64,000 bases of DNA from Luminiphilus sp051201685. GTDB lineage: Bacteria; Pseudomonadota; Gammaproteobacteria; Pseudomonadales; Halieaceae. The notes below the pieces were generated by a model, which searched no databases, was not told the origin of the DNA, and saw nothing but the letters and a program-made list of their open reading frames with translations. The position numbers and the translations under genes were made by a program. The stretch covers positions 1,984,001-2,048,000 of the forward strand of contig NZ_CP179213.1 of NCBI RefSeq assembly GCF_051201685.1, in the 5' to 3' direction. Within the stretch, counting starts at the first letter, position 1, and every line of letters starts with the position of its first letter. Shown here one piece after another: positions 53,566-62,829 of this stretch.

Positions 53566-55887
53566 ATGAAGGTGGTATGTGTAGGTGGAGGCCCCGCGGG
53601 GCTGTACTTCGGCATCAGCATGAAGCTTCGCAATCCCGAGCATGACATTGAGATCTATGAGCGGAACAAACCTGATGACACATTTGGCTGGGGGATTGTA
53701 TTTTCAGATCAAACTGTCGACAACATCACGGCGAATGACCCTGTCAGCGCCAAAACGATTGTCGATGAATTCATCCACTGGGATCTAATCGACTGTCATG
53801 TCGAAGGCAAAGTCGAGCGATCGGGCGGCCATGGGTTTATTGGACTCGGACGTAAACGGTTTCTCCAACTCCTCCATGCACGAGCACGCGAACTTGGCGT
53901 AACACTCAAGTTTGAGCAGGAATTTAGCCTTGACGATATTGACGGCAAGTTTGGCGATGCTGATTTAATTGTTGCCAGTGACGGTCTCAACTCAAAAATT
54001 CGCAACAGCAACCTCGATGTTTTTGAAAGCACTATAGAGACTCGCCCTAACAAATTTGTGTGGCTGGGAACGCATCAAACTTTCCGAGATGCTTTTACTT
54101 TCATTTTCGAGAAGACTGACCACGGCTGGATTTGGGCCCACGCTTATCAATTCGATGACAACACCTCAACGTTTATTGTTGAAACCACACCAGACGTTTA
54201 CGACGCTCTGGGGTTTGAGCACATGAGCCATGAGGAAAGTGCGGAGACTTGCCGAAAAATCTTTGAGCAATATCTCGATGGCCACACCTTAATGACTAAC
54301 TCCGGCCATGTCCGCGGATCTGCCTGGATCAATTTTCCTGCCGTTTACTGCGACAACTGGATTAAGGACGACCGCGTGGTACTTATAGGTGACGCCGCTC
54401 ACACCGCGCACTTTTCAATTGGATCCGGCACCAAATTAGGCCTCGAAGACGCAATCTCACTGGCCAAGCATCTGAACGTGGACACCACAGTTCCCACCGC
54501 ACTGAAAGCCTACCAAGAAGAACGGAAAATCGATGTTTTAAGGCTTCAAAACAGCGCAAGAAACGCCATGATCTGGTTCGAAAATGTCCCGCGCTATATC
54601 GAGGCTTTCGACCTCAAACAATTTAACTACTCAATGCTGACCCGCAGCCAGCGAGTGAGTCATGAAAACCTTCGACTTCGTGATGCCGAGTGGCTCGAGA
54701 GTATGGAGCAACACCTGACCACGACTTTTGGTGTGGACGGGTCAAAAGGCCCAACGCCACCGATGTTCCTCCCCTTTCAACTGAAGGATATGAAGCTCAA
54801 TAACCGAGTCTGTGTATCACCCATGTGTATGTATAGCGCCACCGACGGACTCCCTGATGATTGGCATCTCGTCCATTACGGCAGCCTCGCTAAAGGCGGC
54901 GCGGCACTGGTCTATACCGAAATGACCAACATTAGCGCTGATGCGCGAATCACCCCGGGGTGTACGGGGATCTGGAACGACGAACAAACTGAAGCATGGG
55001 CTCGTATTACCCGCTTCGTGCACGAAAATACTCAGGCAAAAATGGCAATCCAAATCGGTCACGCCGGTCCCAAGGGCGCCACACTGGAACCTTGGAAGTG
55101 GGACCCCGCTATCCTTGATGAGCCGTTGCCCAACGATCAGCAGTGGCCGTTGCTATCGGCGAGCGATCAACCCTTTGACGACTATAGCCCGGTGCCCAAA
55201 GCGATGACTCGCGAAGACATGGACTACGTACGCCAACTCCATGTAGAGGCGGTAGTTCGCGCCGTAAAAGCTGGCTTTGACATGATCGAAATGCACGCAG
55301 CCCACGGTTATTTGTTGTCATCCTTTATTACCCCTGCGTTGAACCGGCGTGTCGATGAATACGGTGGTTCTTTAGAAAACAGATTGCGCTACCCGCTTGA
55401 AGTTTGCGCAGCCATGCGAAAAGCGTGGCCAGCCGAAAAACCCATGTCCGTTCGCATATCAGCGCATGACTGGTTGGGCGCTGAGGGAGTGACCGAACAA
55501 GACTCCGTGGCAATCGCAAAAGCCTTCATCGCGGCTGGTGCCGACATTGTCAACGTGTCAACGGGTCAAACGAGCCACCAAGCTAAACCGCAACCCGGGC
55601 GTATGTTCCAAACACCGCTGTCAGACCTCATTCGAAACGAGGGCCGCGTGCCGACCATCGCAGTGGGTAACATTTACGAGATCGACCATGTGAATAGCAT
55701 TATCGCGGCAGGCAGAGCCGATCTCGTCTGCTTGGCCCGCCCGCACCTAGCGGACCCTAACTGGACTTTGCATGCAGCAGCAGAAATGGGTTATCGAGGG
55801 AAAGGCGCGGCAGAACCCCATCAATATTTCTTGGGTTATCGACAGGCTCATACACTGGCTGAACGTGCACGAGAGACGTCGTCGTGA
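53566..55887 (+). CDS. Bifunctional aryl-CoA monooxygenase/Old Yellow Enzyme fusion (2-aminobenzoyl-CoA or salicylyl-CoA type)
   Basis: 773 aa made of two enzymes. Residues 1 to about 390 are an FAD monooxygenase (VVCVGGGPAGLYFG for FAD; GDAAHTAHFSIGSGTKLGLEDA, the second FAD motif). The rest is an FMN Old Yellow Enzyme (FQLKDMKLNNRVCVSPMCMYS; DMIEMHAAHGYLLSSFITPALNRR; VGNIYEIDHV). This layout is that of 2-aminobenzoyl-CoA monooxygenase/reductase from Azoarcus and of proteins named salicylyl-CoA 5-hydroxylase/oxidoreductase; the substrate cannot be told from sequence. First gene of a four-gene operon; overlaps the SDR gene by 4 nt. Confidence 0.88.
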   Translation: MKVVCVGGGPAGLYFGISMKLRNPEHDIEIYERNKPDDTFGWGIVFSDQTVDNITANDPVSAKTIVDEFIHWDLIDCHVEGKVERSGGHGFIGLGRKRFLQLLHARARELGVTLKFEQEFSLDDIDGKFGDADLIVASDGLNSKIRNSNLDVFESTIETRPNKFVWLGTHQTFRDAFTFIFEKTDHGWIWAHAYQFDDNTSTFIVETTPDVYDALGFEHMSHEESAETCRKIFEQYLDGHTLMTNSGHVRGSAWINFPAVYCDNWIKDDRVVLIGDAAHTAHFSIGSGTKLGLEDAISLAKHLNVDTTVPTALKAYQEERKIDVLRLQNSARNAMIWFENVPRYIEAFDLKQFNYSMLTRSQRVSHENLRLRDAEWLESMEQHLTTTFGVDGSKGPTPPMFLPFQLKDMKLNNRVCVSPMCMYSATDGLPDDWHLVHYGSLAKGGAALVYTEMTNISADARITPGCTGIWNDEQTEAWARITRFVHENTQAKMAIQIGHAGPKGATLEPWKWDPAILDEPLPNDQQWPLLSASDQPFDDYSPVPKAMTREDMDYVRQLHVEAVVRAVKAGFDMIEMHAAHGYLLSSFITPALNRRVDEYGGSLENRLRYPLEVCAAMRKAWPAEKPMSVRISAHDWLGAEGVTEQDSVAIAKAFIAAGADIVNVSTGQTSHQAKPQPGRMFQTPLSDLIRNEGRVPTIAVGNIYEIDHVNSIIAAGRADLVCLARPHLADPNWTLHAAAEMGYRGKGAAEPHQYFLGYRQAHTLAERARETSS

Positions 55888-56639
55888 GCCGCCACGCGCT
55901 CATTACAGGAGCCGGAACCGGCATTGGTGCGGCAATAGCAAAACAGTTGTTCAACGAAGGCCATAACCTCTCCTTAATAGGTCGGCGGCTTGAACCTTTG
56001 GCAACACTTGCTGAAACATTGGGGGACTCCTGTAAGGCCATTACTGGCGATGTCACTAATCGCCAGAGTGTTGAAGCGGCTTTTTCTGAAGCCACCGCTA
56101 ACTTTGGCCCTGTGGAAATACTGGTTAACTGCGCCGGGGTCGCGCCATCGGCCCCCTTTCATCGCATCGAATTCGCAGACTGGCAAAAGACTCTGGACGT
56201 CAATTTAAACGGGGTCTTTCACTGCACCCAAATTGCCTTGGGCAACATGAAGACTGCCGGCTGGGGTCGCATTGTCACCATCGCCAGCACGGCCTCCCTG
56301 AAAGGCTTTGCCTACGTCAGCGGGTACTGCGCGTCCAAGCACGCGGCACTTGGCTTAACGCGCGCACTGGCACTTGAAACGGCCCAGCAAGGCATTACAG
56401 TGAATGCGGTCTGCCCGGGCTATGTCGATACTGATATTGTGCGCGAGTCCATTCAAGGAATTATGGCAAAAACTGGCCGCAGTGAAGCCGAAGCACTACA
56501 ACACTTTACTCAGAGCAACCCTCAGGGGAGACTCATCGAAGCAGATGAAGTGGCGGCCTCAGTGAGCTGGCTGTGTTCAGAGGGCGCCGCCAGCGTTACG
56601 GGACAGGCGATTGCCATTGACGGCGGCAGCACCGCATAG
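55884..56639 (+). CDS. Short-chain dehydrogenase/reductase (3-hydroxyacyl-CoA type)
   Basis: 251 aa, GTG start in a 4-nt GTGA overlap with the preceding stop. Rossmann motif GAGTGIGAAIAKQL, catalytic Ser and Tyr-x3-Lys in YCASKHAALGL, and VCPGYVDTDIV. Context: between the ring-reducing fusion enzyme and an enoyl-CoA hydratase, so it probably oxidises a cyclic 3-hydroxyacyl-CoA. An NAD(P)-dependent beta-oxidation-like role is inferred. Confidence 0.85.
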   Translation: MSRHALITGAGTGIGAAIAKQLFNEGHNLSLIGRRLEPLATLAETLGDSCKAITGDVTNRQSVEAAFSEATANFGPVEILVNCAGVAPSAPFHRIEFADWQKTLDVNLNGVFHCTQIALGNMKTAGWGRIVTIASTASLKGFAYVSGYCASKHAALGLTRALALETAQQGITVNAVCPGYVDTDIVRESIQGIMAKTGRSEAEALQHFTQSNPQGRLIEADEVAASVSWLCSEGAASVTGQAIAIDGGSTA

Positions 56640-56653
56640 GAGACAGGAAGCGC

Positions 56654-57466
56654 ATGCAAACAACCACCATGAATCACTATCAAGCCGAACACTTTCTTTG
56701 GGAGTGTGATGGCGGCGTCGGCACGATTACGCTGAACCGCCCAGAGCGAAAAAACCCACTGACCTTTGAGTCATATGCCGAATTACGCGACCTCTTTCGA
56801 TCGCTGGTGTATGCCACCGATGTGGATGCCATTGTGATTCGTGGTGCAGGTGGTAACTTTTGTTCCGGCGGTGACGTCCACGAAATTATTGGCCCTCTAA
56901 CCGAAATGAATATGAAGGACCTCATGGCGTTCACCCGAATGACCGGGGATTTGGTCAAGGCCATGCGAGCCTGCAGACAACCGATTATTAGTGCCATCGA
57001 AGGTATTTGCGCCGGTGCTGGTGCCATCATCGCGATGGCAAGTGACCTGCGTTACTCGGGCCCCTCCGCTAAGGTCGCTTTTCTCTTCAATCGAGTGGGT
57101 TTAGCCGGATGCGATATGGGGGCTTGCTCAATTCTGCCGCGGATTATTGGTCAGGGTCGTGCCAGCGAGTTACTTTACTTTGGACGTGCGATGAGCGCCG
57201 AGGAAGGTGAACGCTGGGGCTTCTTTAACGGCCTCAGCGATACCCCTGATGCTGACGCCCATAAAGCCGCACATCGGATTGCGGCAGGTCCAACTTTTGC
57301 CAATGGCATTACCAAAACACAGTTACACCAGCAGTGGAATATGTCGGTCGATCAGTCGATTGAATGTGAGGCTCAGGCCCAAGCCATTTGCATGCAAACG
57401 GAAGACTTTAAGCGCGCCTACCGCGCGTTTGTTGGCAAGGAAAAGCCAGTTTTCGCAGGTGACTAA
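56654..57466 (+). CDS. Enoyl-CoA hydratase/isomerase family protein
   Basis: 270-aa crotonase fold with FCSGGDVHEIIGPL and GICAGAGAIIAMASDLRYSG, the oxyanion loops. Belongs to the ring beta-oxidation set of the operon, downstream of the SDR by 14 nt. It might also supply the missing PaaF-type hydratase, but this is unproven. Confidence 0.85.
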   Translation: MQTTTMNHYQAEHFLWECDGGVGTITLNRPERKNPLTFESYAELRDLFRSLVYATDVDAIVIRGAGGNFCSGGDVHEIIGPLTEMNMKDLMAFTRMTGDLVKAMRACRQPIISAIEGICAGAGAIIAMASDLRYSGPSAKVAFLFNRVGLAGCDMGACSILPRIIGQGRASELLYFGRAMSAEEGERWGFFNGLSDTPDADAHKAAHRIAAGPTFANGITKTQLHQQWNMSVDQSIECEAQAQAICMQTEDFKRAYRAFVGKEKPVFAGD

Positions 57467-57495
57467 GCCAATTCGAACGGCTTGAGGAAAAGATT

Positions 57496-58680
57496 ATGAG
57501 CGAGACAAGTTATCTGGGTTGGCCTTTCTTTGAAGAGCATCACAGAACACTGGCGAGTACGTTGGACACCTGGGCTGAGGCACATATGGCGGAACTTACC
57601 GCCAACGAGCATGAAGATCTCGATGGCACTTGCATTGCACTGGTGCGGGCTTTGGGCGAGGCAGGGTTCGCAGGATACGCGGTGCCCGCCAGCGGCGGTG
57701 GCAACCACGAAAAACTCGATGTTCGAACGCTTTGTATCATTCGCGAGACTCTAGCGCGGCACAGCGCCCTCGCCGATTTCGCCTTTGCGATGCAAGGCTT
57801 GGGAAGTGGGCCCATCTCACTGTTCGGCTCCGAGCAACAGCAGTCAAACTACCTCAACGCCGTGGCTCAAGGCCAAAAGATCAGTGCTTTTTCCCTGTCC
57901 GAGCCCAATGCTGGCTCGGATGTAGCAGCTATGACCTGCTCCGCGCAGCGCGAGGGCGATGAATGGGTGCTAAACGGCACCAAAACGTGGATTTCCAATG
58001 CGGGTATCGCAGATTTTTACACCGTGTTTGCACGCTCCAGTGACGCCGGCGGCGCCAAAGGTATTAGCTGTTTTATCGTCGAAGCAGGAACACCGGGCTT
58101 CGAGGTCACAGAGCGCATTGATTTAGTCGCTCCTCATCCACTAGGCACACTGCAATTTTCAGACTGCCGTATTCCGGCACAAAATTTAGTTGGAGAAGAA
58201 GGTAGAGGCTTTGGAATTGCCATGGCTACTCTTGACGTATTTCGATCAACGGTCGCCGCAGCCGCGCTGGGCATGGCCCGTCGTGCCCTTGATGAAACTC
58301 TCGATTACACCGCCCAGCGTGACATTTTTGGCGGCAAACTTGGGGATCTGCAGCTTGTGCAGGCAAAAATTGGTGAAATGGCCCTAGGAGTCGATGCCAG
58401 CGCGCTGCTGGTGTACCGCGCTGCCTGGACTAAAGACTGCGCGGCGGACCGGGTCACTCGGGAAGCCGCCATGGCGAAATATCACGCAACAGAGACTGCC
58501 CAGCAGGTCATCGATGCCGCGGTACAACTGCACGGAGGTAAGGGCGTCACAAAAGGTTACATCGTTGAATCACTGTATCGCGATATTCGTGCCCTGCGAA
58601 TCTACGAAGGTGCTAGCGAAGTTCAGACGACAATAATTGCCCGTCAAACCATTAACAATCACGAACTTAGCCAAGCCTGA
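57496..58680 (+). CDS. Acyl-CoA dehydrogenase
   Basis: 394 aa with the full canonical set, unlike the pair at 45149-47498: FSLSEPNAGSDVAAMTC, GTKTWISNAGIADFYTVFAR, and RIYEGASEVQTTIIARQ with the catalytic Glu (YEGA). Last gene of the aryl-CoA operon. Likely dehydrogenates a cyclic or C7-type acyl-CoA formed by the monooxygenase/reductase fusion. Confidence 0.88.
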   Translation: MSETSYLGWPFFEEHHRTLASTLDTWAEAHMAELTANEHEDLDGTCIALVRALGEAGFAGYAVPASGGGNHEKLDVRTLCIIRETLARHSALADFAFAMQGLGSGPISLFGSEQQQSNYLNAVAQGQKISAFSLSEPNAGSDVAAMTCSAQREGDEWVLNGTKTWISNAGIADFYTVFARSSDAGGAKGISCFIVEAGTPGFEVTERIDLVAPHPLGTLQFSDCRIPAQNLVGEEGRGFGIAMATLDVFRSTVAAAALGMARRALDETLDYTAQRDIFGGKLGDLQLVQAKIGEMALGVDASALLVYRAAWTKDCAADRVTREAAMAKYHATETAQQVIDAAVQLHGGKGVTKGYIVESLYRDIRALRIYEGASEVQTTIIARQTINNHELSQA

Positions 58681-58692
58681 AAAAACCTTTTC

Positions 58693-58714
58693 CCGTCGGT
58701 CTTTATCGACGGGC
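58693..58714. terminator. Perfect 7-bp hairpin after acyl-CoA dehydrogenase
   Basis: CCCGTCG, 8-nt loop, CGACGGG, 13 nt after the stop. No T tract follows on the plus strand; on the minus strand a run ending in T residues follows it. Likely a transcription barrier, confidence moderate. Confidence 0.45.
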
Positions 58715-58860
58715 CATCAAGCAGAAGAAGAAAAGCAACCCGTCGCGGCATCTGCTTCGCCCCTGATTCGCGGTATGCTTACATAGCCCGAGCAACGTAC
58801 CGGTTGAACGCAGACAATACAGGCTGAAGCTCTGCAGGTATTTCCTGTGCCCCCTCTTTA

Positions 58861-58889
58861 ACGGGCTAAAAATTGACGGGCTAAAAATT
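58861..58889. repeat. Tandem repeat of 15 bp in leader of FMN dehydrogenase
   Basis: ACGGGCTAAAAATTG followed by ACGGGCTAAAAATT, perfect except that the second copy ends one base early. 11 bp before the TTG start codon candidate at 58900 and 26 bp before the ATG at 58915. Confidence 0.8.
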
Positions 58890-58914
58890 AAACTGACTTT
58901 TGAGTAATGCCGCG

Positions 58915-60069
58915 ATGAACCTAAACGACTGCCATAATTTTTCGGATTTTCGTCAGCTGGCCAAGAAGCGCTTACCAGGACCTATTTTTCACTATATTGA
59001 CGGTGCCGCCGATGACGAGCTTACGTATCGCAGAAATACCGCCGCTTACGAAGAAGTCGATCTGGTGCCCAATGTGCTTCGAGGTGTTGTCGATATTGAT
59101 ATGTCTGTCGAGGTCATGGGGCAGAAGCTAGACATGCCGCTGTATTGTGCACCCACTGCCTTACAGCGGCTATTTCACCACGAGGGAGAGCGCGCAGTCG
59201 CCCGGGCGGCAACCAAATATGGAACCATGTTTGGTGTTTCGTCTCTTGCCACGGTTACAGTAGAAGAAATCGCAGAACTCGCTCCGGGCCCCAAACTCTT
59301 CCAATTTTATTTTCACAAGGATCGAGGCCTCAACAACGCCTTGCTTGAGCGGGCCAGAGCCGCCAATTTTAATGTCATGGCACTCACGGTAGATACGATC
59401 ACAGGAGGTAACCGAGAACGGGACCTTCGCACTGGGTTTACCTCACCACCCAAACTGAACTTGTCCTCGATGTGGAGCTTTGCCACCCACCCCGCTTGGG
59501 CCTGGAATTTTTTTACTGGAGACAAATTTGACATGCCCCATCTCTCAGGGCACATCAATGAGGGGACCAACGTCGCCGTCTCTGTGGGTGACTATTTTTC
59601 CACTATGCTAGATCCCACGATGAGTTGGGACGACGCAGAAAAACTTTGCTCCCAATGGAACGGACAGTTTGCGTTAAAAGGCATCATGAGCGTTGAGGAT
59701 GCTCAGCGTGCCGTTGATATAGGATGCACGGGAATTATGGTATCCAACCACGGTGGTCGTCAGCTCGACGGCTCAAGGGCGCCCTTCGATCAGCTTGAAG
59801 AAATTTGCGATGCCGTTGGCGACAAGATTGATGTGATTTGCGAGGGTGGAATCCAACGTGGCACCCATGTTCTCAAAGCGCTATCGGTTGGTGCCAAGGC
59901 AGTCTCGGGAGGCCGGCTCTATCTTTACGCGCTGGCTGCAGCCGGTCAGGCGGGTGTGGAACGCGCTTTAGGTAACTTCAAAACTGAGATAGAGCGCGAC
60001 ATGCGCCTGATGGGCGTACAGCGCGTCGATGAGCTGGGACGAGGCAATTTGCGCAAGCGCGGGGGCTAG
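58915..60069 (+). CDS. FMN-dependent 2-hydroxy-acid dehydrogenase (lactate/mandelate type)
   Basis: 384 aa (or 389 from TTG 58900). Glycolate-oxidase family: HYIDGAADDELTYRRN (Tyr and Asp), YCAPTALQRLFHHEGE, KGIMSVEDAQRAV (Lys), VSNHGGRQLDGSRAP (the active-site His-Gly-Gly-Arg-Gln) and GGIQRGTHVLKALSVGAKAVSGGR (flavin). Membrane L-lactate dehydrogenase LldD is about 380-396 aa; mandelate dehydrogenase is also possible in an aromatic-rich region. No lldP/lldR neighbours, so the substrate is open. Confidence 0.88.
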   Translation: MNLNDCHNFSDFRQLAKKRLPGPIFHYIDGAADDELTYRRNTAAYEEVDLVPNVLRGVVDIDMSVEVMGQKLDMPLYCAPTALQRLFHHEGERAVARAATKYGTMFGVSSLATVTVEEIAELAPGPKLFQFYFHKDRGLNNALLERARAANFNVMALTVDTITGGNRERDLRTGFTSPPKLNLSSMWSFATHPAWAWNFFTGDKFDMPHLSGHINEGTNVAVSVGDYFSTMLDPTMSWDDAEKLCSQWNGQFALKGIMSVEDAQRAVDIGCTGIMVSNHGGRQLDGSRAPFDQLEEICDAVGDKIDVICEGGIQRGTHVLKALSVGAKAVSGGRLYLYALAAAGQAGVERALGNFKTEIERDMRLMGVQRVDELGRGNLRKRGG

Positions 60070-60085
60070 ATTCGTTTAGCGGGCC

Positions 60086-60110
60086 CTGAGGGACCCACAG
60101 GAGCCCTCAG
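60086..60110. terminator. Hairpin between convergent genes
   Basis: CTGAGGG, 11-nt loop, CCCTCAG: a 7-bp perfect stem 16 nt after the FMN dehydrogenase stop and 34 nt before the GST stop. Only a weak T stretch follows, so the call is modest. Confidence 0.4.
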
Positions 60111-60143
60111 ATTCAGATTTGACCCGCACCGCCTGCAACAACA

Positions 60144-60755
60144 TTACTTGATGGCGTCAGCAACATGCCACGCGGGCCGGGTTTCTAGTCGATCGATGTA
60201 GGCGTTCAGCGCCACAAGCCCATCGCTGACGCAGCCAAGACGTCGACTCATGATGCAAGCGTGCCCCAGCATAATATCGGCACCCGAAAAATCTCCGATT
60301 AAATACTCCTTGTCCGACAACACCTCTTCCAGCGGTAGGAGTGCACGGGACAATAATTTCTGAGCTTGTCCTAGTACGACCGGATCCCGCCTGTCCGGCG
60401 GCAATAACAGAGTGTGCACAACAATGGTGTTCATGGACGGCATAACCATGCCCTCGCAATAATGAAACCACTGCAGGTACTTACCGAAACTGGGATGCGA
60501 AGAAGCCGGCTTGAGCCCCCCGTTCTTGTGGCACTCAAGGATGTAATCAACAATCGCACCGCTCTCCCAAATTTGCTGTCCATTGTCCTCAAGCACTGGA
60601 ATTCGCCCCAGAGGGTGCCGCTGTCGATGCGCATCCGACTTCAAGTCCTCAGGATGGAAGCGCATCGCATTTAGCTCGTAGGGCAAATCCAGCTCAGCAA
60701 AAAGCCAAGCGACCCGCACCGCACGGGAATTAGGGGCAAAGTGAAGAGTTAGCAT
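60144..60755 (-). CDS. Glutathione S-transferase
   Basis: 203 aa from ATG 60755 (GGAG site; ATG 60767 also in frame). N-terminal thioredoxin-like glutathione site TLHFAPNSRAVRVAWLF with Ser, and HPLGRIPVLEDNGQQIWESGAIVDYI, a conserved GST segment with the glutathione-binding Pro and Glu-Ser. C-terminal all-helical domain. Lies downstream of the quinone-reductase-like gene on the same strand, separated by 206 bp with a large inverted repeat. Confidence 0.88.
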   Translation of the reverse strand: MLTLHFAPNSRAVRVAWLFAELDLPYELNAMRFHPEDLKSDAHRQRHPLGRIPVLEDNGQQIWESGAIVDYILECHKNGGLKPASSHPSFGKYLQWFHYCEGMVMPSMNTIVVHTLLLPPDRRDPVVLGQAQKLLSRALLPLEEVLSDKEYLIGDFSGADIMLGHACIMSRRLGCVSDGLVALNAYIDRLETRPAWHVADAIK

Positions 60756-60818
60756 GAGTGTCTCCATGTTTGTGTAGCTTTAGCTAGCCGTTAACCACCG
60801 ACCAAACCTTAGCTGGAC

Positions 60819-60907
60819 ATCTGAGAGGTGGCAAATAAGAAGTGCCATCACCGCCGCCGCATATGCACCGAAACAGCCCCGCGGCCAAACCTCTCAGATA
60901 GTTTTTT
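60819..60907 (+). ncRNA. Inverted repeat with T tract, possible small RNA or long terminator
   Basis: Perfect 11-bp arms ATCTGAGAGGT (60819-60829) and ACCTCTCAGAT (60889-60899) enclose 59 nt that contain further self-complementary runs (TGGC...GCCA; GCCGC...GCGGC), and the second arm is followed by AG and seven T residues on the plus strand. No plus-strand gene lies nearby, so a transcript would end here as a structured RNA with a terminator-like end. On the minus strand it would fold in the leader of the GST gene. Sequence-only call. Confidence 0.4.
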
Positions 60908-60961
60908 TGTACTCGTCAAACCGACCCAAAGTTTTTCCAGAAGCCTTGCAATGCAGCGGCA

Positions 60962-61924
60962 CTAATCACCGATCGCCAACACAATTTTACCGCGAGTGTG
61001 CCCATGCTCAGAGCGCTGGTGCGCCTCTACCGCAGCCGCAAGGGGAAGCACCTCAACGGGTGGCGCGGGCAAAATTCCTCGCCCGTAGAGATCTGCTAAC
61101 TCAGCCAGCATCGCGCCATCCGGCCTGTGATGTAAAAACTGAGTGCGAATGCCTCTAGCCTCAATTTCAGATAGCGCCGGTGGCTCGTTATTCATAAATA
61201 TGACAGTGCCGCCATCTTTAGCCAAGCCAATGGCCGTTTCAGGAACGCCATCACCCAAGAGTGTTTCAAGTATCACATCCAAACCTTCGGGCTCTAAATC
61301 GCAGAGGACCTGAGCATAATCTTGCTGGGTATAGTCAATGACAACATCGGCACCCCGCTCACTGACGTAGCCCATGCTGGCAGTGCTGCAAGTCGCATAC
61401 ACACGAGCTCCCAAATGCTTCGCCATGGGGATAGCCACGCTACCAACCCCTCCCGCACCGGCCTGTATCAGCGCTGACTGCCCCTGAGCCAGCCCGCCAT
61501 ATTCATGAATCGATTGCCATGCGGTGAGACTTACCAAAGGCAATGCCGCGGCCTGAAACAAATCGAAACCTTCTGGAACCTTCGCGATAGAAGCTGCGTC
61601 GACGGGAACATATTCTGCATAAGTTCCATGCTGAATAGACCAGGTAAAGGCTAAACCCATGACGAGATCACCCGCCTGCCAACCTGAGTTCACGTCAGTC
61701 CCCAGAGCGACAATTTCGCCGGCAAAATCCCAACCAGGCACTACCGGAAAAGTGCGAGAAATATATTCCTGCAATTCACCGCTGCGCAATCTGCGATCAA
61801 TAGGATTCACGCCTGCCGCTGCAACACGAACAAGAACTTGCTCTGGGCCGGGCTCAGGTATAGCCAACTCACCCACCTCGAGCACCTCTGCAGAGCCATG
61901 TTGACGATAAAAAACTGCTTTCAT
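60962..61924 (-). CDS. MDR-family NADPH:quinone reductase-like oxidoreductase
   Basis: 320 aa of the zinc-free medium-chain dehydrogenase superfamily: AGVNPIDRRLRSG, VPGWDFAGEIVALG, and the nucleotide-binding AGAGGVGSVAIPMAKHLGARVYAT. No structural zinc Cys quartet. Reduces a quinone or enone; substrate unknown. Upstream of the GST gene on the same strand. Confidence 0.87.
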   Translation of the reverse strand: MKAVFYRQHGSAEVLEVGELAIPEPGPEQVLVRVAAAGVNPIDRRLRSGELQEYISRTFPVVPGWDFAGEIVALGTDVNSGWQAGDLVMGLAFTWSIQHGTYAEYVPVDAASIAKVPEGFDLFQAAALPLVSLTAWQSIHEYGGLAQGQSALIQAGAGGVGSVAIPMAKHLGARVYATCSTASMGYVSERGADVVIDYTQQDYAQVLCDLEPEGLDVILETLLGDGVPETAIGLAKDGGTVIFMNNEPPALSEIEARGIRTQFLHHRPDGAMLAELADLYGRGILPAPPVEVLPLAAAVEAHQRSEHGHTRGKIVLAIGD

Positions 61925-62397
61925 AGAAGCGCACTCCCAAGGTTGTATTTAGTGCTCAAAACGAAGATGAGCGCGAGCAAAGCACGGTCTCATCAACATC
62001 GAGTGCCCTGCTGCGCCTTTTTTCAGGTTATACAGGTAACAGGCGGGAGTGAAACTGACAATAGAAATCTTCAAGCTCCTCGGCTACGACAATGGAGTCG
62101 GCAGCGCCGGTCATCCCGCCTAATTGCCGTCAATAAAAATAATATTGAATTTTGATAATACAAAATGAATTTCGCCATGATGGGGCTCGCTAACAATTCG
62201 ACGCCAAGCATCGGGGGAATTGAGGTGTAGGCCAGATAATCACATTAATTCTTCGGGGCGTGGGAGCGTCAGCGACACGTTTTGCACCGAATAATCTCAA
62301 CAGGATCTCAAGCCAGATTACTTCGGGTTACAATTACGGCACTGGCAACGGTGCTGACCCTGCGCCCTGTCTCTCTTTTTATTAGGACCCATGAATT
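61925..62397. other. 473-bp intergenic stretch before MaoC genes
   Basis: Contains an AT-rich block (62130-62170, including TTGAATTTTGATAATAC) that may hold promoter elements for the MaoC pair, and a 24-codon frame (62049-62123, GTG start) that I cannot support as a gene. No tRNA, repeat or mobile element seen. Confidence 0.5.
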
Positions 62398-62829
62398 ATG
62401 CCGGACGCTCGAGCTGCAGAAAGCCCCGCCATTACGCTGGATGAGCAAAGCATTGTCGATTTTGCGCGACTTTTTGATCCTCAGCCCTACCACCTTGACC
62501 GTGCGGCAGCAGACGCCTCAATTTTTGGTGGGCTTTGTGCCAGCGGCTGGCAAGTGGGTGCGCTGGCATCACGGCTCACCGGTGAAGCGCTCGCTGCTGA
62601 GGGAGTTGCGTACATCACCACCACGAAGGTCAACCATATGCGTTGGCTGCGCCCTACCTTCGTCGATGATCAATTAATTGCACAAGTCTCATTTGGCGAT
62701 ACCTTGCCAAGCAGCCCTGTGCCTGGCTGTGACTCCCTCGATGTTGCTGTGGTCCTGAAAGATGCCAAAGATCAAGCAGTGGCTGAGATGACCTGCCGAG
62801 TCGCAGTAGCCAAGGACGAAACGCTATGA
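62398..62829 (+). CDS. MaoC-family (R)-hydratase-like protein
   Basis: 143 aa hotdog-fold dehydratase: ARLFDPQPYHLDRAAADASIFGGLCASGWQVGAL holds the Asp and His of the MaoC hydratase site. WLRPTFVDDQLIAQV is the usual second strand motif. Overlaps the next MaoC gene by 4 nt (ATGA), so two half-size hydratases form a pair, perhaps a heterodimer. Confidence 0.87.
   Translation: MPDARAAESPAITLDEQSIVDFARLFDPQPYHLDRAAADASIFGGLCASGWQVGALASRLTGEALAAEGVAYITTTKVNHMRWLRPTFVDDQLIAQVSFGDTLPSSPVPGCDSLDVAVVLKDAKDQAVAEMTCRVAVAKDETL

Noticed and set aside
62049..62123. 24-codon GTG frame in the 473-bp gap
   Set aside because: Too short, no coupling or conservation visible, so not called.
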